Position numbers and translations under genes: made by a program. The notes below the pieces were generated by a model that worked only from the letters and a program-made list of their open reading frames with translations, ran no database searches and had not been told where the DNA came from. From UBA1351 sp963677885 (GTDB taxonomy: Bacteria; Bacillota; Clostridia; Lachnospirales; Vallitaleaceae), in contig OY782500.1 in assembly GCA_963677885.1 (NCBI GenBank), forward strand, positions 3,534,001-3,598,000: a DNA stretch of 64,000 bases, given 5' to 3'. Positions 17,404 through 27,000 of this stretch are shown here, piece after piece. How positions within the stretch are numbered: position 1 is the stretch's first letter; every line of letters starts with the position of its first letter.

Positions 17404-18240
17404 TTAAAATATCATATTCCATAAGGTCATTGTTGATTTACAAATCTCCATCCAAGATATATTTGAAGCATAACTATATTTACCTTGGTATCTATTCCAG
17501 TGATTTTCCATTGCCCTATCGGCTGAAATTTCTTTAAGCAATTTTTCGCTTTGCTCCAATAGATGTTCTGAACCACGAGCTTTTGTTGTGGCTTTAAGAG
17601 CATTGACTAGAGTTAAAACATCAATACTTGATCCTCTTAGGAGGGTCAGAATATAAATATCGTAAAAATCTCTCATTCGTGTATTAACGATGCTTCGGGA
17701 TAAGATGGTTTCAAGTTTTTCAGCGAGTATAGTTTCGATATTATATGATAAAATTTCAATTGTCCTATTTTCTAAAAGTAAATTATATTGATGAACTATT
17801 TCGTGAGGCGTTATTACATCTCCAGTTGTAATATCTACTTTTAAGGGAATTGAAGCTGATTCTAGCCTCGCATTAATCGATAATCGAAAACCAGGATAAT
17901 CATCTTCATCTCGGATTTCAGAAATCTTATTAAGGTTTAATATGAGCCCATCATCAATGTCCAATGTTAAAATCTCCTCGAATATATCTGTTAAGGAATC
18001 GGAACTTAAAGATTGATTTTTAATGGTTGTATCCATATCAATTGTTGATCTTGCTTCTAGGCCAACCATTGCACTCACGAGCATTCCACCCTTTAATATG
18101 AAATTGTTTTTATATTTGGAGACAGCAATTCTTTCCAATAAACGTTCCATCATATAAAATCTGAGTAGGATTTGACTATTTGTATTCTTTTCCTTAGATA
18201 CGTTGTTTAATATATCTTTAATTTGCCTCAGTGTTCTCAT
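17404..18240 (-). CDS. abiEii: AbiEii/AbiGii-type nucleotidyltransferase toxin (278 aa)
   Basis: Toxin half of a type IV abortive-infection toxin-antitoxin pair. The family signature is clear: 'FILKGGMLV' (GG at 51-52) followed by 'RSTIDMDT' with the metal-binding acidic pair D68 and D70 of the DNA-polymerase-beta-like nucleotidyltransferase fold. AbiEii enzymes transfer nucleotides to tRNA or similar acceptors and stop growth, for example during phage infection (established for the family). Its start overlaps the antitoxin stop by 4 nt (18237-18240). Length is typical. No terminator is evident in the 168-nt gap downstream. Confidence 0.88.
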   Translation of the reverse strand: MRTLRQIKDILNNVSKEKNTNSQILLRFYMMERLLERIAVSKYKNNFILKGGMLVSAMVGLEARSTIDMDTTIKNQSLSSDSLTDIFEEILTLDIDDGLILNLNKISEIRDEDDYPGFRLSINARLESASIPLKVDITTGDVITPHEIVHQYNLLLENRTIEILSYNIETILAEKLETILSRSIVNTRMRDFYDIYILTLLRGSSIDVLTLVNALKATTKARGSEHLLEQSEKLLKEISADRAMENHWNRYQGKYSYASNISWMEICKSTMTLWNMIF

Positions 18241-18830
18241 AATAATACCTCCAGGTAATATCTGAGAATTTTATCAATATTGAATAGTTTGGCGTATTTC
18301 ATTAAGAGGGAAATATTTATATTATCTGTCTTTAAGTAGCGTTTAATACTTTCGTTTAGAACAGATGAATCCATATTACTTCTATTCCTAATTATATCGC
18401 AGACGGTTCGCTCCTTGTTATATACCCGAATGGTTCGCCCAAAGATGGTTTTTCCTTCTTCAATACCCAAATCAAGTAAATTGCTTTTAACATAATAAAC
18501 CTTGATGCCATCTTGTTTATATTGTGATGCATTATAACCGGAAGGAAGAGTTATGGTATAAGAAAGTGGATCTCTGTCTGTTAAATCATGTAAGAACAAG
18601 GCGGATTCATGAGAAAAAACTGATTTTTTACTACGTGCTTGAATAACATACATGTCATCCAATAGAGCATCTTTTGATAAGTAGACACCGTGAGCTACAC
18701 GCTCTAAATATCCCATTTTTACATATTTGCCTAATAATTGCTTTGAGATGCCTCCCTTTACAATGTCTTGGGTAAGCAGCAAACCATTATTTTTTTTAAA
18801 GAGATCTTCTAGAATATCACGGTAGTTCAT
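18237..18830 (-). CDS. abiEi: AbiEi antitoxin / transcriptional regulator (197 aa)
   Basis: Antitoxin half of the AbiE pair. An N-terminal winged-helix domain (about residues 1-60: 'GGISKQLLGKYVKMGYLERVAHGVYLS') is followed by the AbiEi C-terminal domain with 'FSHESALFLHDL' and 'RTVCDIIR'. AbiEi proteins repress their own promoter and block the toxin without direct binding. The first base of the toxin gene overlaps this stop. GAGGTG lies just before the ATG and a well-spaced promoter lies upstream. Confidence 0.88.
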   Translation of the reverse strand: MNYRDILEDLFKKNNGLLLTQDIVKGGISKQLLGKYVKMGYLERVAHGVYLSKDALLDDMYVIQARSKKSVFSHESALFLHDLTDRDPLSYTITLPSGYNASQYKQDGIKVYYVKSNLLDLGIEEGKTIFGRTIRVYNKERTVCDIIRNRSNMDSSVLNESIKRYLKTDNINISLLMKYAKLFNIDKILRYYLEVLL

Positions 18831-18859
18831 AAATTCACCTCGTTTACTTTTATACTTAT

Positions 18860-18888
18860 ATTGTACTTGAAATAAGCTTTAAAGTAAA
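18860..18888 (-). promoter_or_regulatory. abiE promoter with candidate AbiEi operator
   Basis: Read on the minus strand: TTTACT (18883-18888), 17-bp spacer, TACAAT (18860-18865). An imperfect palindrome, ACTT-n-AAA...TTT-n-AAGT (18865-18885), covers the spacer, the place expected for an autorepressing AbiEi site. Confidence 0.55.
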
Positions 18889-19015
18889 TGGATTGATGGG
18901 AGTTGACTTAATAATCTAACTAAGCTACTCAATTTTCTAGCGGGCAATGATGTATAGCCTAAATCACAAGAACTCCTGTACATCAACAAAAATTTACCCA
19001 AACCAATAGAACTAT

Positions 19016-19023
19016 GATATAAT
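19016..19023 (+). promoter_or_regulatory. Extended -10 box before terminator
   Basis: TGATATAAT-type extended -10. Transcription would start near 19030 and meet a strong terminator within about 30 nt. It is therefore either an attenuated leader of the HD-GYP gene or a leftover unit at the island edge. Confidence 0.4.
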
Positions 19024-19038
19024 TAACTCAGATGAGAG

Positions 19039-19063
19039 GAGAGCCAAGGCTCTCATTTTTTTT
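19039..19063 (+). terminator. Rho-independent terminator at right edge of island
   Basis: A 7-bp stem, GAGAGCC / GGCTCTC, with AA loop and eight T residues. It precedes the HD-GYP gene with no gene upstream on this strand for 1.8 kb, so it may act as an attenuator. Confidence 0.75.
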
Positions 19064-19116
19064 ATTAAAAATAAGGAATACTTTCCTATATAAATAAACT
19101 TCCAAGTAGGTGACCT

Positions 19117-20496
19117 ATGCTTAAATTTCATCAAACCATAAAAGGGAAGATGGTTATCGGCGTCTCTGTGACGATCATCATTTTAACCCTGCTCATGAAT
19201 ACGATTATTATTATTAATGACCGTAATGATGCCAGAAAAGTGGCTGACCAATATCTTGAAAATTCATTAGCTTTTGTGTCAACGTCCTTGGCGCACTCCT
19301 TATGGGATTATGATAAAGATACTGTAGAGGAAATACTACAGTCTGTTATGACGTCCGAATATGTGGCTTCTGTTGAACTTAAAGATGAACATGGTACCGT
19401 GATTTTTGGTTTTCAAAAGCCAAACCTGATGGCATATGAGGGTTATTTGAAATATGGTCAGAATGATGTGGTTTATCTGGACCACGTTATTGGTAAGATA
19501 GAGATTGGTGTCTCTTCCTATCTTCTTGAACAGGCTGCTCTTGATAATATGACCAGAAACTATCTGTTTACTGTTCTAACTATTCTATTTATTATTATCG
19601 TTATTTTATATCTGACAGACAATATTACAAGCCCATTGAGAACCCTTGAGGAGGCTGCTCATTCTATAGCATCAGGCAGGCTTGAAAATGATATACAAGT
19701 AAAATCCAATGACGAAGTCGGCGCCCTGGCGGTAGCTCTTCATTCTATGCAAGAACAGCTGATGGAGAACCGGAAAGAAATTCTGGATAAGGTTGACCAG
19801 CTTCAAGAAAAGAATACCATGATCCAGGAAAAGAATGTAATGATTGAGTCTCTTTATGATGAACAGCTTTCTATGAACGACCAGTTAAGGAATATGGTTG
19901 CTGAAATTAACTCATCCTATAAGATTACTGTTTTGGCCCTTGCCAACTCAATCGAAGCCAATGATTCTTATACCAGAGGCCATTGTGATAGGGTTAGACG
20001 GTTTGCTCTTTTGATTGCAGATGAAATGAATCTAAGTGATGCAGATAAAGAAAGTCTTGAATATGCGTCTGTCCTTCATGATATAGGTAAAATAGGTGTA
20101 CCATATTCTGTCCTTAATAAAGAATCCCGATTAACAGATGCTGAGTTTGAAATGATCAAGAAACACCCGACCATTGGCTATGAAATCATTAAGGATATTC
20201 CTTTCTTAAAAGACAGTGCAGAGATTGTTCTCCAGCATCATGAAAGGCTGGATGGTTTAGGCTACCCTTATGGGCTTACCAAAGATGCAATCAAGGAAAC
20301 AGCCCTGGTCCTTTGCGTAGCTGATGCTTATGATGCTATGACCTCTGCCAGACCTTACAGAAAAGAACCATTATCCTATGACCAGGCTATGGAACAAATG
20401 AGAAAAGGAAGAGATACTCAATTTGACAGCTTAGTTGTTGATGCCTTGATTCGTGTCTGCCAGAAGGAAAGTGAGGCTGGTTCAATTGAAAAATAA
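19117..20496 (+). CDS. Membrane HD-GYP c-di-GMP phosphodiesterase (459 aa)
   Basis: Two membrane helices (about residues 12-31 and 150-172) enclose a small extracytoplasmic sensor. A HAMP domain follows (about 172-225), then a coiled coil and a C-terminal HD-GYP domain. Motifs are complete: H289 of the first helix, H321-D322 with GKIGVP, H374-H375 and D-G-L-G-Y-P. HD-GYP enzymes degrade c-di-GMP to pGpG or GMP. It overlaps the following solute-binding protein, which lacks a cleavable lipobox, so the two may form one sensory unit. Confidence 0.92.
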   Translation: MLKFHQTIKGKMVIGVSVTIIILTLLMNTIIIINDRNDARKVADQYLENSLAFVSTSLAHSLWDYDKDTVEEILQSVMTSEYVASVELKDEHGTVIFGFQKPNLMAYEGYLKYGQNDVVYLDHVIGKIEIGVSSYLLEQAALDNMTRNYLFTVLTILFIIIVILYLTDNITSPLRTLEEAAHSIASGRLENDIQVKSNDEVGALAVALHSMQEQLMENRKEILDKVDQLQEKNTMIQEKNVMIESLYDEQLSMNDQLRNMVAEINSSYKITVLALANSIEANDSYTRGHCDRVRRFALLIADEMNLSDADKESLEYASVLHDIGKIGVPYSVLNKESRLTDAEFEMIKKHPTIGYEIIKDIPFLKDSAEIVLQHHERLDGLGYPYGLTKDAIKETALVLCVADAYDAMTSARPYRKEPLSYDQAMEQMRKGRDTQFDSLVVDALIRVCQKESEAGSIEK

Positions 20497-21367
20497 TCTC
20501 CAATTCTATAGTTTTATTGGTGTATTGGTAATTGCCATCTTAGTCATTGGATCAATACTTGGTATAAGATATTTAAACAAGGAGAATCCACTTTTGGATA
20601 AGGATTTACAGGAAATAGTTGTCAGTGATAAGGCTTTTTCGGCCAATCAACAACCGGATTCAGAGAGACTACTTATTGTCACTGGAGAATACCCTCCTTA
20701 TGTTTCGGACTCTATAGAAGGGGGTGGCTTACACTATGAACTTGTAGATGCGATCATGAGTGAACTTGGACTGGACTACAGAATTGAATACTATCCATGG
20801 GCAAGATGCGTTAAGATGGTTCAGGATGGAGAGGCCTTCGGGACCTTTCCCTGGTCTAAATCAGATGACCGAATAAATCAATTCTATTTTACAGAACCTT
20901 TATTCATTGACCCTACCGAAAGTTTTGTCCTCTTTTATTATAAACCTAACCTGGATTTAAGTGATTTGGATGGAGCTGTGATCGAAAGTTTTAGAGACTA
21001 TAATGTGGGAGGTCTTTTTGACTACTTTTATGTTCCCATCTTTGAAGGGGCTGGATATACACTGGACATGAGTGCCGAGGAAAGAGAAGTTTATGAGAAG
21101 TTGATATCCGGTCGGGTAGATATGCTTCCGGCTGATAAATATGTTAGCCATTATCTTATCGAAAAATATTACCCTGATGAGGTAGATAATTTTGCATATA
21201 TTGAAGTACCTTTTTTGGAAAGAGGTGATAACTACTCAATTATGGTTGATATAGATAATATCCAAGCTAAGTGGTTTATTGAAGTGTTCAACAAAGGCCT
21301 TGAAGCAATCAAGGCCAATGGAACTTATGATGAAATTGTAAGAAATAATCATTATTTTGGTGAGTAA
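20453..21367 (+). CDS. Solute-binding protein, SBP_bac_3 type, membrane-anchored (304 aa or shorter)
   Basis: An N-terminal hydrophobic anchor is followed by a periplasmic amino-acid-binding fold: 'RLLIVTGEYPPYV', 'YRIEYYPWARCVKMVQDGEAFGTFPWS' and 'GRVDMLPADKYV'. No permease or ATPase gene is nearby, so it may sense rather than transport, feeding the overlapping HD-GYP protein. The start is uncertain: the frame opens at GTG 20453 inside the HD-GYP gene, but GTG 20471 and TTG 20486 are in frame and closer to AAGGA and GAGG stretches. Starting at 20486 would leave the anchor intact and overlap the upstream gene by only 11 nt. Confidence 0.8.
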   Translation: MSARRKVRLVQLKNNLQFYSFIGVLVIAILVIGSILGIRYLNKENPLLDKDLQEIVVSDKAFSANQQPDSERLLIVTGEYPPYVSDSIEGGGLHYELVDAIMSELGLDYRIEYYPWARCVKMVQDGEAFGTFPWSKSDDRINQFYFTEPLFIDPTESFVLFYYKPNLDLSDLDGAVIESFRDYNVGGLFDYFYVPIFEGAGYTLDMSAEEREVYEKLISGRVDMLPADKYVSHYLIEKYYPDEVDNFAYIEVPFLERGDNYSIMVDIDNIQAKWFIEVFNKGLEAIKANGTYDEIVRNNHYFGE

Positions 21368-21410
21368 AAAATATGTGCTGCTAGTGATCCCAGAGCTATC
21401 AAGAAAGCCG

Positions 21411-21437
21411 GTAAGTGGATGACTTGCAGTTTTTTTT
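21411..21437 (+). terminator. Probable terminator after the HD-GYP pair
   Basis: Stem GTAAGT / ACTTGC (one G-T pair, 5-nt loop) then AG and an eight-T run. Confidence 0.5.
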
Positions 21438-21443
21438 GCGTCT

Positions 21444-21485
21444 ATTCAACCATTGGTTGAATTTTTGATGTATAATAAATTCAAC
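21444..21485 (+). promoter_or_regulatory. Palindromic operator and -10 box of the XRE gene
   Basis: A perfect 9-bp palindrome with one central base, ATTCAACCA-T-TGGTTGAAT (21444-21462), covers the -35 region. TATAAT follows at 21471-21476, and a third half-site, ATTCAAC (21479-21485), lies just behind it. This is the layout of a repressor site, most simply for the XRE protein encoded directly downstream. Confidence 0.65.
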
Positions 21486-21574
21486 GAACAAGTTATAGGC
21501 AAGCGATGGGTCCTTTGCTATGCTTATTTCATCAACCAAGGGGGCCCCCATTCAAGTGTAAAGGAGAAAATTTA

Positions 21575-22354
21575 ATGGATAATAATTATTTAGGACATAC
21601 AATAAATCATTTGCGAAAAGAAAAAGGCTGGACTCAGGATCAGCTGGCTGAAAAACTTGGAATCTCTTTTCAGGCAGTTAGTAAATGGGAGAATGCTACC
21701 TCTTTTCCTGATATAACCATGTTGCCTCAATTGGCAGATATTTTTGGAATTACCATAGATGAGTTCTTTAGAGAGCCATCAAAAGAAATTGAAGATAAGT
21801 TGCAGGAAGAAGCCGCCCAGGAAATGATTGAACCACCGGTAGAAACTCTTCATGTGTATGAGGTTGGTTATGACTCTGACGGTAAGTCAAGTACTGAGTT
21901 TGAATCCGTTGATGATTCAGACCAAGGATATAGAGATGTAGAAGAAAAGAATGATGATGGTCTAGACAGGGGACAAAGTCTGCCATGGGAAAATGATGGT
22001 AAACTCAGGGCTGTTCTGTATCAAGGACACAAACTGGTAAAAAACACCAAACCCCATGAGTTAAAACTTGTGGTTGAGGTAGAGGGAGATGTCCATGACC
22101 TAATCAGTGATTTTAGTGTCAACTGCAATGACGTTTATGGCAATGCAACAGCCGGTGATTCCATGAACTGTAATGATGTTTATAAAGATGCCAACGCTGG
22201 TGATCACCTCAACTGTAATGATGTACATGGCAATGTCAGCGCCGGAGACAGCATCCACTGTAACGATATTGGAGGAGATGCAACAGCTGGTGATAATATA
22301 GAATGCCAGGATATTGGAGGCCGGGCTGTAGCCGGTGGATCTATACGCCACTAA
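21575..22354 (+). CDS. XRE-family regulator with C-terminal 15-residue repeats (259 aa)
   Basis: The N-terminal helix-turn-helix (residues about 5-60) has the classic 'RKEKGWTQDQLAEKLGISFQAVSKWEN' signature. An acidic linker follows, then a short conserved-looking stretch ('KLVKNTKPHELKLVVEVEG'). The end is five 15-residue repeats (182-256) of consensus [VIL]-x-C-x-D-[VI]-x-G-x-A-x-A-G-D-x, likely a small right-handed beta-solenoid with stacked Cys. The frame extends up to 21506, but AAAGGAG before ATG 21575 decides the start. A GC-rich palindrome (GGGGGCCCCC, near 21540) sits in the leader. It probably controls its own promoter through the palindrome at 21444. Confidence 0.85.
   Translation: MDNNYLGHTINHLRKEKGWTQDQLAEKLGISFQAVSKWENATSFPDITMLPQLADIFGITIDEFFREPSKEIEDKLQEEAAQEMIEPPVETLHVYEVGYDSDGKSSTEFESVDDSDQGYRDVEEKNDDGLDRGQSLPWENDGKLRAVLYQGHKLVKNTKPHELKLVVEVEGDVHDLISDFSVNCNDVYGNATAGDSMNCNDVYKDANAGDHLNCNDVHGNVSAGDSIHCNDIGGDATAGDNIECQDIGGRAVAGGSIRH
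22118..22342 (+). repeat. Five in-frame 45-bp repeats
   Basis: Encode the five 15-residue units of the XRE protein. Codon choice has diverged between units, so it is an old protein repeat rather than recent DNA slippage. Confidence 0.85.
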
Positions 22355-22370
22355 CAAGAGAATTTCAACA

Positions 22371-22409
22371 TATAAAAGGTCCCTATCTAATGATATGGGA
22401 CCTTTTATA
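22371..22409. terminator. Bidirectional terminator
   Basis: A 13-bp stem, TATAAAAGGTCCC / GGGACCTTTTATA, between the converging XRE gene and the DAC-domain gene. A-rich on one side and T-rich on the other, so it can serve both. Confidence 0.8.
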
Positions 22410-22418
22410 TGAAGTCAT

Positions 22419-23798
22419 TTAATTCACTCGTCCGGTTGAAAGTATATCCACATATCTATCCTCGGAAACGACAACAATGAGACACTTGGTATCCATCTGA
22501 GAATTTAAGTATCGTAGAGCTGAATTGTACCTGGCTCCACGGGAGGAATCACCATTGTCTGTGGAATAGCCATCCAGAATAGTTCCGATGGCGTGGCAGT
22601 AACCATCCGGCGATAGGATCAGTGCTCCGTCAATAGAGGTTATCAAGTTGGTTTGAGCCTTGGACAGTTTGACCGGCTCAATTTTAATGGAGGTTGTCCC
22701 CAGTCTTAATGACTCGGTTTCAGCCTTTTCCGTAATAACGATCATGGTTCCCTTGCTCTGCTTTTTGGCGGCCTGGATAATGGAAAGAATTCGGGTTTCA
22801 TCATAGTCCATATCCTTAAAGGTTAGGGATAGGTGGCCCTTTAACTTGGCTATATCAGATCCGGTATTAGGCATAAGGGGCAGTAGGTTGGTACAGGATA
22901 GGAGCTCATTTTGCCCGTAATATAGTCGCCACTTAAGGTGGTCCAGAAATTCAATCCAGTAAATAGGATCAACGCTGATAATGGTTCCGAAACCGATGGC
23001 TATATTATCCTTGTTAACCAGGAGATAGTGGCCTTTTTGACTCATTTGAAGAAGCTTCCGAATTCTTCTGTATTCTGACAGGGGAACCGGAGTTTCCAAG
23101 GTTAAAACCAGGTGGGGAGTATGGTCAGCAATAAAGAGAATACTTCCCTTGTTGTTGCTGCCTTCATATTTTAGAGAAGAAAGAATATTGACCGAATCCC
23201 ATATGTTGCCGGTCAGGTCATTCATATTGGATGCAGCCTTGCGAAAGGCGTTATCATAGGTTTTTTCTTTATATTGGGCGGACCAGATTAAGTGGAGGGA
23301 TTTAATAAATGGATGAGGTGCCTTGTTAAAGTATAGGGTATATTCGTATCTGGCTTTATTGAAGCGGATAAGGGTGAAAAAATAAGTGTCAGCTTCTTCA
23401 ATAATATCATAACTGATTTTAGGATAGGAGCACCAGTAGATATGCTTTTCGTCGTAATTATTCAAGATGAATTCCATATAGGTCATCAGTTTAAAACCAT
23501 CTTCATCGATCTGACTGATTTCATCATAAAAGGAAGGAAGGTGGGTCTTGAGATAGGTATGAATATGGTCTTCAAAATCCGGGTAGGAAGTATAGGCATA
23601 AAGAGGTTTTTCTTCTTTGTCATAGAGAACCAGCTGATATACTTCATCAATGGATTTGGTCAAAAGCTCTTCCTTGGAGACTTTTGCAAATTCATGTAAG
23701 ATCTTGTGTTTCATCTCTGCTTGACTGTTTTTCAGTTTTTTGAATTGATCATCTTTCCATGAATCAATAATTCCTGATAATGCATCATCATGTATCAT
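22419..23798 (-). CDS. DAC-domain protein, putative diadenylate cyclase with altered active site (459 aa)
   Basis: The C-terminal about 80 residues match the DAC (DisA_N) c-di-AMP synthase fold: D390-G-A392, a later 'GYCHAIGTIL', then R420-G-A-R423-Y-N425 where canonical enzymes have the RHR triplet, and 'VVVSEDRYVDI' where they have SEExGxI. The first 370 residues are an unfamiliar sensor-like region, as in the DACN families described for signal-coupled cyclases. With His and the second Arg replaced (Y424, N425) activity is uncertain. No membrane segment. The frame opens at TTG 23804; ATG 23798 after TAGGAG is preferred. It diverges from the giant VWA lipoprotein. Confidence 0.75.
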   Translation of the reverse strand: MIHDDALSGIIDSWKDDQFKKLKNSQAEMKHKILHEFAKVSKEELLTKSIDEVYQLVLYDKEEKPLYAYTSYPDFEDHIHTYLKTHLPSFYDEISQIDEDGFKLMTYMEFILNNYDEKHIYWCSYPKISYDIIEEADTYFFTLIRFNKARYEYTLYFNKAPHPFIKSLHLIWSAQYKEKTYDNAFRKAASNMNDLTGNIWDSVNILSSLKYEGSNNKGSILFIADHTPHLVLTLETPVPLSEYRRIRKLLQMSQKGHYLLVNKDNIAIGFGTIISVDPIYWIEFLDHLKWRLYYGQNELLSCTNLLPLMPNTGSDIAKLKGHLSLTFKDMDYDETRILSIIQAAKKQSKGTMIVITEKAETESLRLGTTSIKIEPVKLSKAQTNLITSIDGALILSPDGYCHAIGTILDGYSTDNGDSSRGARYNSALRYLNSQMDTKCLIVVVSEDRYVDILSTGRVN

Positions 23799-23951
23799 AG
23801 GCAACTCCTAACATGGTCAGCTCTTACCTATATTTTAACATATAATTCACTCTTTTATGGTGGTCATCAAGAGTTTTCTCTTATTTTATATTTTTCACTT
23901 CTTTATCTGCTCAGTCAAAGTGGCATAAACATATAAAAGACCTATCTATGT

Positions 23952-23959
23952 GATATAAT
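23952..23959 (+). promoter_or_regulatory. Extended -10 promoter of the VWA lipoprotein gene
   Basis: TGATATAAT-type box 48 nt before the ATG at 24007. No clear -35. A GGAGG near 23994 serves as the ribosome site. Confidence 0.5.
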
Positions 23960-24006
23960 ATGAGAAGAGAGTGGTCATGGGTATTATTATATTGGAGGTA
24001 TGAAGG

Positions 24007-27000
24007 ATGGGTAAATATGTGAATCGGTTCCTAGTTCTTATGCTTGTATTAATTGTCATTGTTTCCTCGTGTAAGAAGAAAGAATCGCCTGAAATTGTTG
24101 AGGAATCAACCTCTATAACAGAGGACCAGAGCCAGAATCTTGATAGCCAGGCTGAAGAAAAAACAGATACCGAATCTGTGGTTGATTCGGAAACCGAAGC
24201 ATCTGCTAAAGGCTTTCAACTAACATCTTTAACCAGGCAGGCAGTTTGGACTTTTTCAGCTGAACCGGGTGGTGATTGGGATATGCCTGAGCCTTACTTT
24301 AATCCTATGGGTTCTCAGGAAGCCTATTCAGATGTTTATTATGAAGAAAATTCTTACATCGACTTGTCTTATATGTCCATTGATAAAAACTTAATCGAGC
24401 GGTACGTTTATGGCAGCTACTATGAATTATATGTACCTTTTAAAGAAAATCTATCTGAAAATGAAAATCTTCAGTTTCTTTCTGATGTCAAAACATACAT
24501 TGAAGCCATAGGTGGTAAGGTCCAGGGTATAGAACAAGACCAGACTGTTTTTATGGTCCTTGATAAAAATAAAGACCGGTGGTGGGGCAAGATATCAGCC
24601 GATTATGAAAACATTCTTATCGAACTGGTTAAAGAACGTGAACTAAAAGGCGGTCAAACCCTGATTATTGATACCTATAATGAAGAAAATCCTTTTTATT
24701 TTGCCTCTTATCAATCGGGGGACCTATACCAACGGTTAATGATCAAGGGTGATGAAGGTTATGCCTCAATTAAAGTATTTTCAAGAAGCATCTACGGTGA
24801 TTATTCCTATGAATCCCAAATCGGCGGTTATATCGATGAAGAAGTGGGCAGTGACTATATTATCGGTTCCATGCCCTTAACCCCAGGTTTCAATATTTAT
24901 GAAGTCTATTGGGATGATAGTGATGGACCGGAAACTATTGAGATCACCTTGGAAGAAAGTCTGGAAGTTGAGACGCCTCAGATGGGGGAGGACTTAGGGG
25001 CAATCAAGGTTAGTGCAGCCTATGTTTCTGATGTCAGCGTTACCCCGACCAACGAGGCTTCAACTTATGTCTATCACCCAGAATATGACAGTGGCGGAGG
25101 CCGTGTGGATAGAACACCGGACGGAGACTTTATGATTTTTGTTCCCTCCGGTTATTGGGATGTTCATCTTTCCCTGTCAGAATCGGCAGTTATATCAGAA
25201 TATGCAACTATTGGTGTGCCGGTAAGTTCAGGAACTATTACTGAAGTGGTGGTTCCATACCCAATGGCAGCCTCTATGTCTAATCAGAATACAGAATATA
25301 ACTCCAGAGGAATAGAAATCGGCAAGATTACAGAAGATCAGGATGCCGGTCAGGTTACCTTTGAATTTACTATGCTTGATGATAAAACAAGCCAGGTGCC
25401 ACCATCTCTTGATAATACCTCTGTTTTTGAAAGTGGACACGATGTAGTTGTGACCAATATAGAACATGTGGATGAGCCGCCAAAGATTGTTCTTTTACTG
25501 GATTCTTCAGGGTCTATGAAGGGGCAGTTAAACAATGTCAAGGCTGCTGCAAAAACCTTTCTTGAAGGTCTACAGTCAGATAGTCAAGTCATCTTGGTGG
25601 ATTTTGATTCGGAAGTGAAGGTCTTCTCAGGAACATCTGTAGATAATGCTGTTAGTAACATTGACAGCCTGTCCGTTGGCGGGTCGACGGCCCTTTATGA
25701 TGCCCTCAAGGAGGGGGTAGGAGCACTTGATCGAAATGAGCGGTCAACAATTGTTCTCTTTACTGATGGAGAGAATGATCTGGATGGTCAAGAGACCATC
25801 ACGAAAGAAGAAACTGTGACCTTGCTTCAAGAATCAGGTGTTCCTGTTTATGCCATCGGTTTTGATCAGGGCCATGACGGAAAGACCCTTAATGATTTTG
25901 CAAAAGCCTCTCAGGGTCTGTATTTTGATGCCCAGGATTCGACAGCCCTTAATCAGGTCTTTGCCTCCATTCAGGAACGGCTGGGATCAACCTACAGGGC
26001 AACTTATGAGCGGCCTACAGTCAGTGGATATGGAGATGTTCCCGTCGTTACCTTCATGGTGGATACCAGTGGATCCATGGATGAGATTGATGAGGGCAAC
26101 GGCCAGAGAATGAATAATGTTAAAAATCTGCTCTCTCCTTTTATTATGGATTTACCGGATGAAACCTTGGTTCAGCTCATCGGTTTTGTGGATAGGCCTT
26201 ATGTCATTCAGAGTTTGACCACAGACAAAAGAAAGTTGCTTCAGGGGATCAGTGCCATGGAATCAGGAGGTTCAACAGAAGTACCTGGAGCAGTTTTAGG
26301 TGGATGGCTTAGTCTTAAGGAAGTACCTTCCTCCAAAAAAGTCATGATTTTTATTACGGATGAGGCCATGGAACCTGATGATGAACTCTTCATGGAAGCA
26401 GTTGAAAATCTTAATAAAGACGGTATTGAAGTTCTTTGGGTAGGGCTTGGACTGGATGAAGTCGCTGAAGCCTTTGAAGAGGCTGCAAGACTGTCTGAAA
26501 GTGATTATGTCGTTACCTCTGATGTGGATGTTTTGACCCAGGCCTTTGAAAAAGTTCTTAGTGAGGTTAATGCCAGACCGGCCAATGACCTGTCACAAAT
26601 AAGTATAGAAGTTGCAAAAGAAAACGAGTTGGGAGCCAGAGAAGAATATGGTGATACTGCTATCGTCCAACTGTCCGAACTGTTCAGAAAAGGCAGTGAG
26701 CCCATAGAGCTAATCAGGGAATCCTATGTTGGTGACATCACCCAATATGACCCTGAAATCGCTCAGAAGCTGCTGGGATTTTCAGGATCTGAAAAAGAAA
26801 CTATCATTACCGGCCGTGTTGTGGCTGATAAGTCAAGGTCAGGCCTTGCCAGTGACATCTATGTAGGGGATGTGGTCTATATGTCCAAGCTATACGGAGT
26901 TGAAGCCCCTTCAGGCTACCGTTTTCTAAGTTTGGACCTTAAGATGACCAATGTACTGGAAGAACAGGAAGTCATGGTCTATCCGGACGGTTCCAATCAT

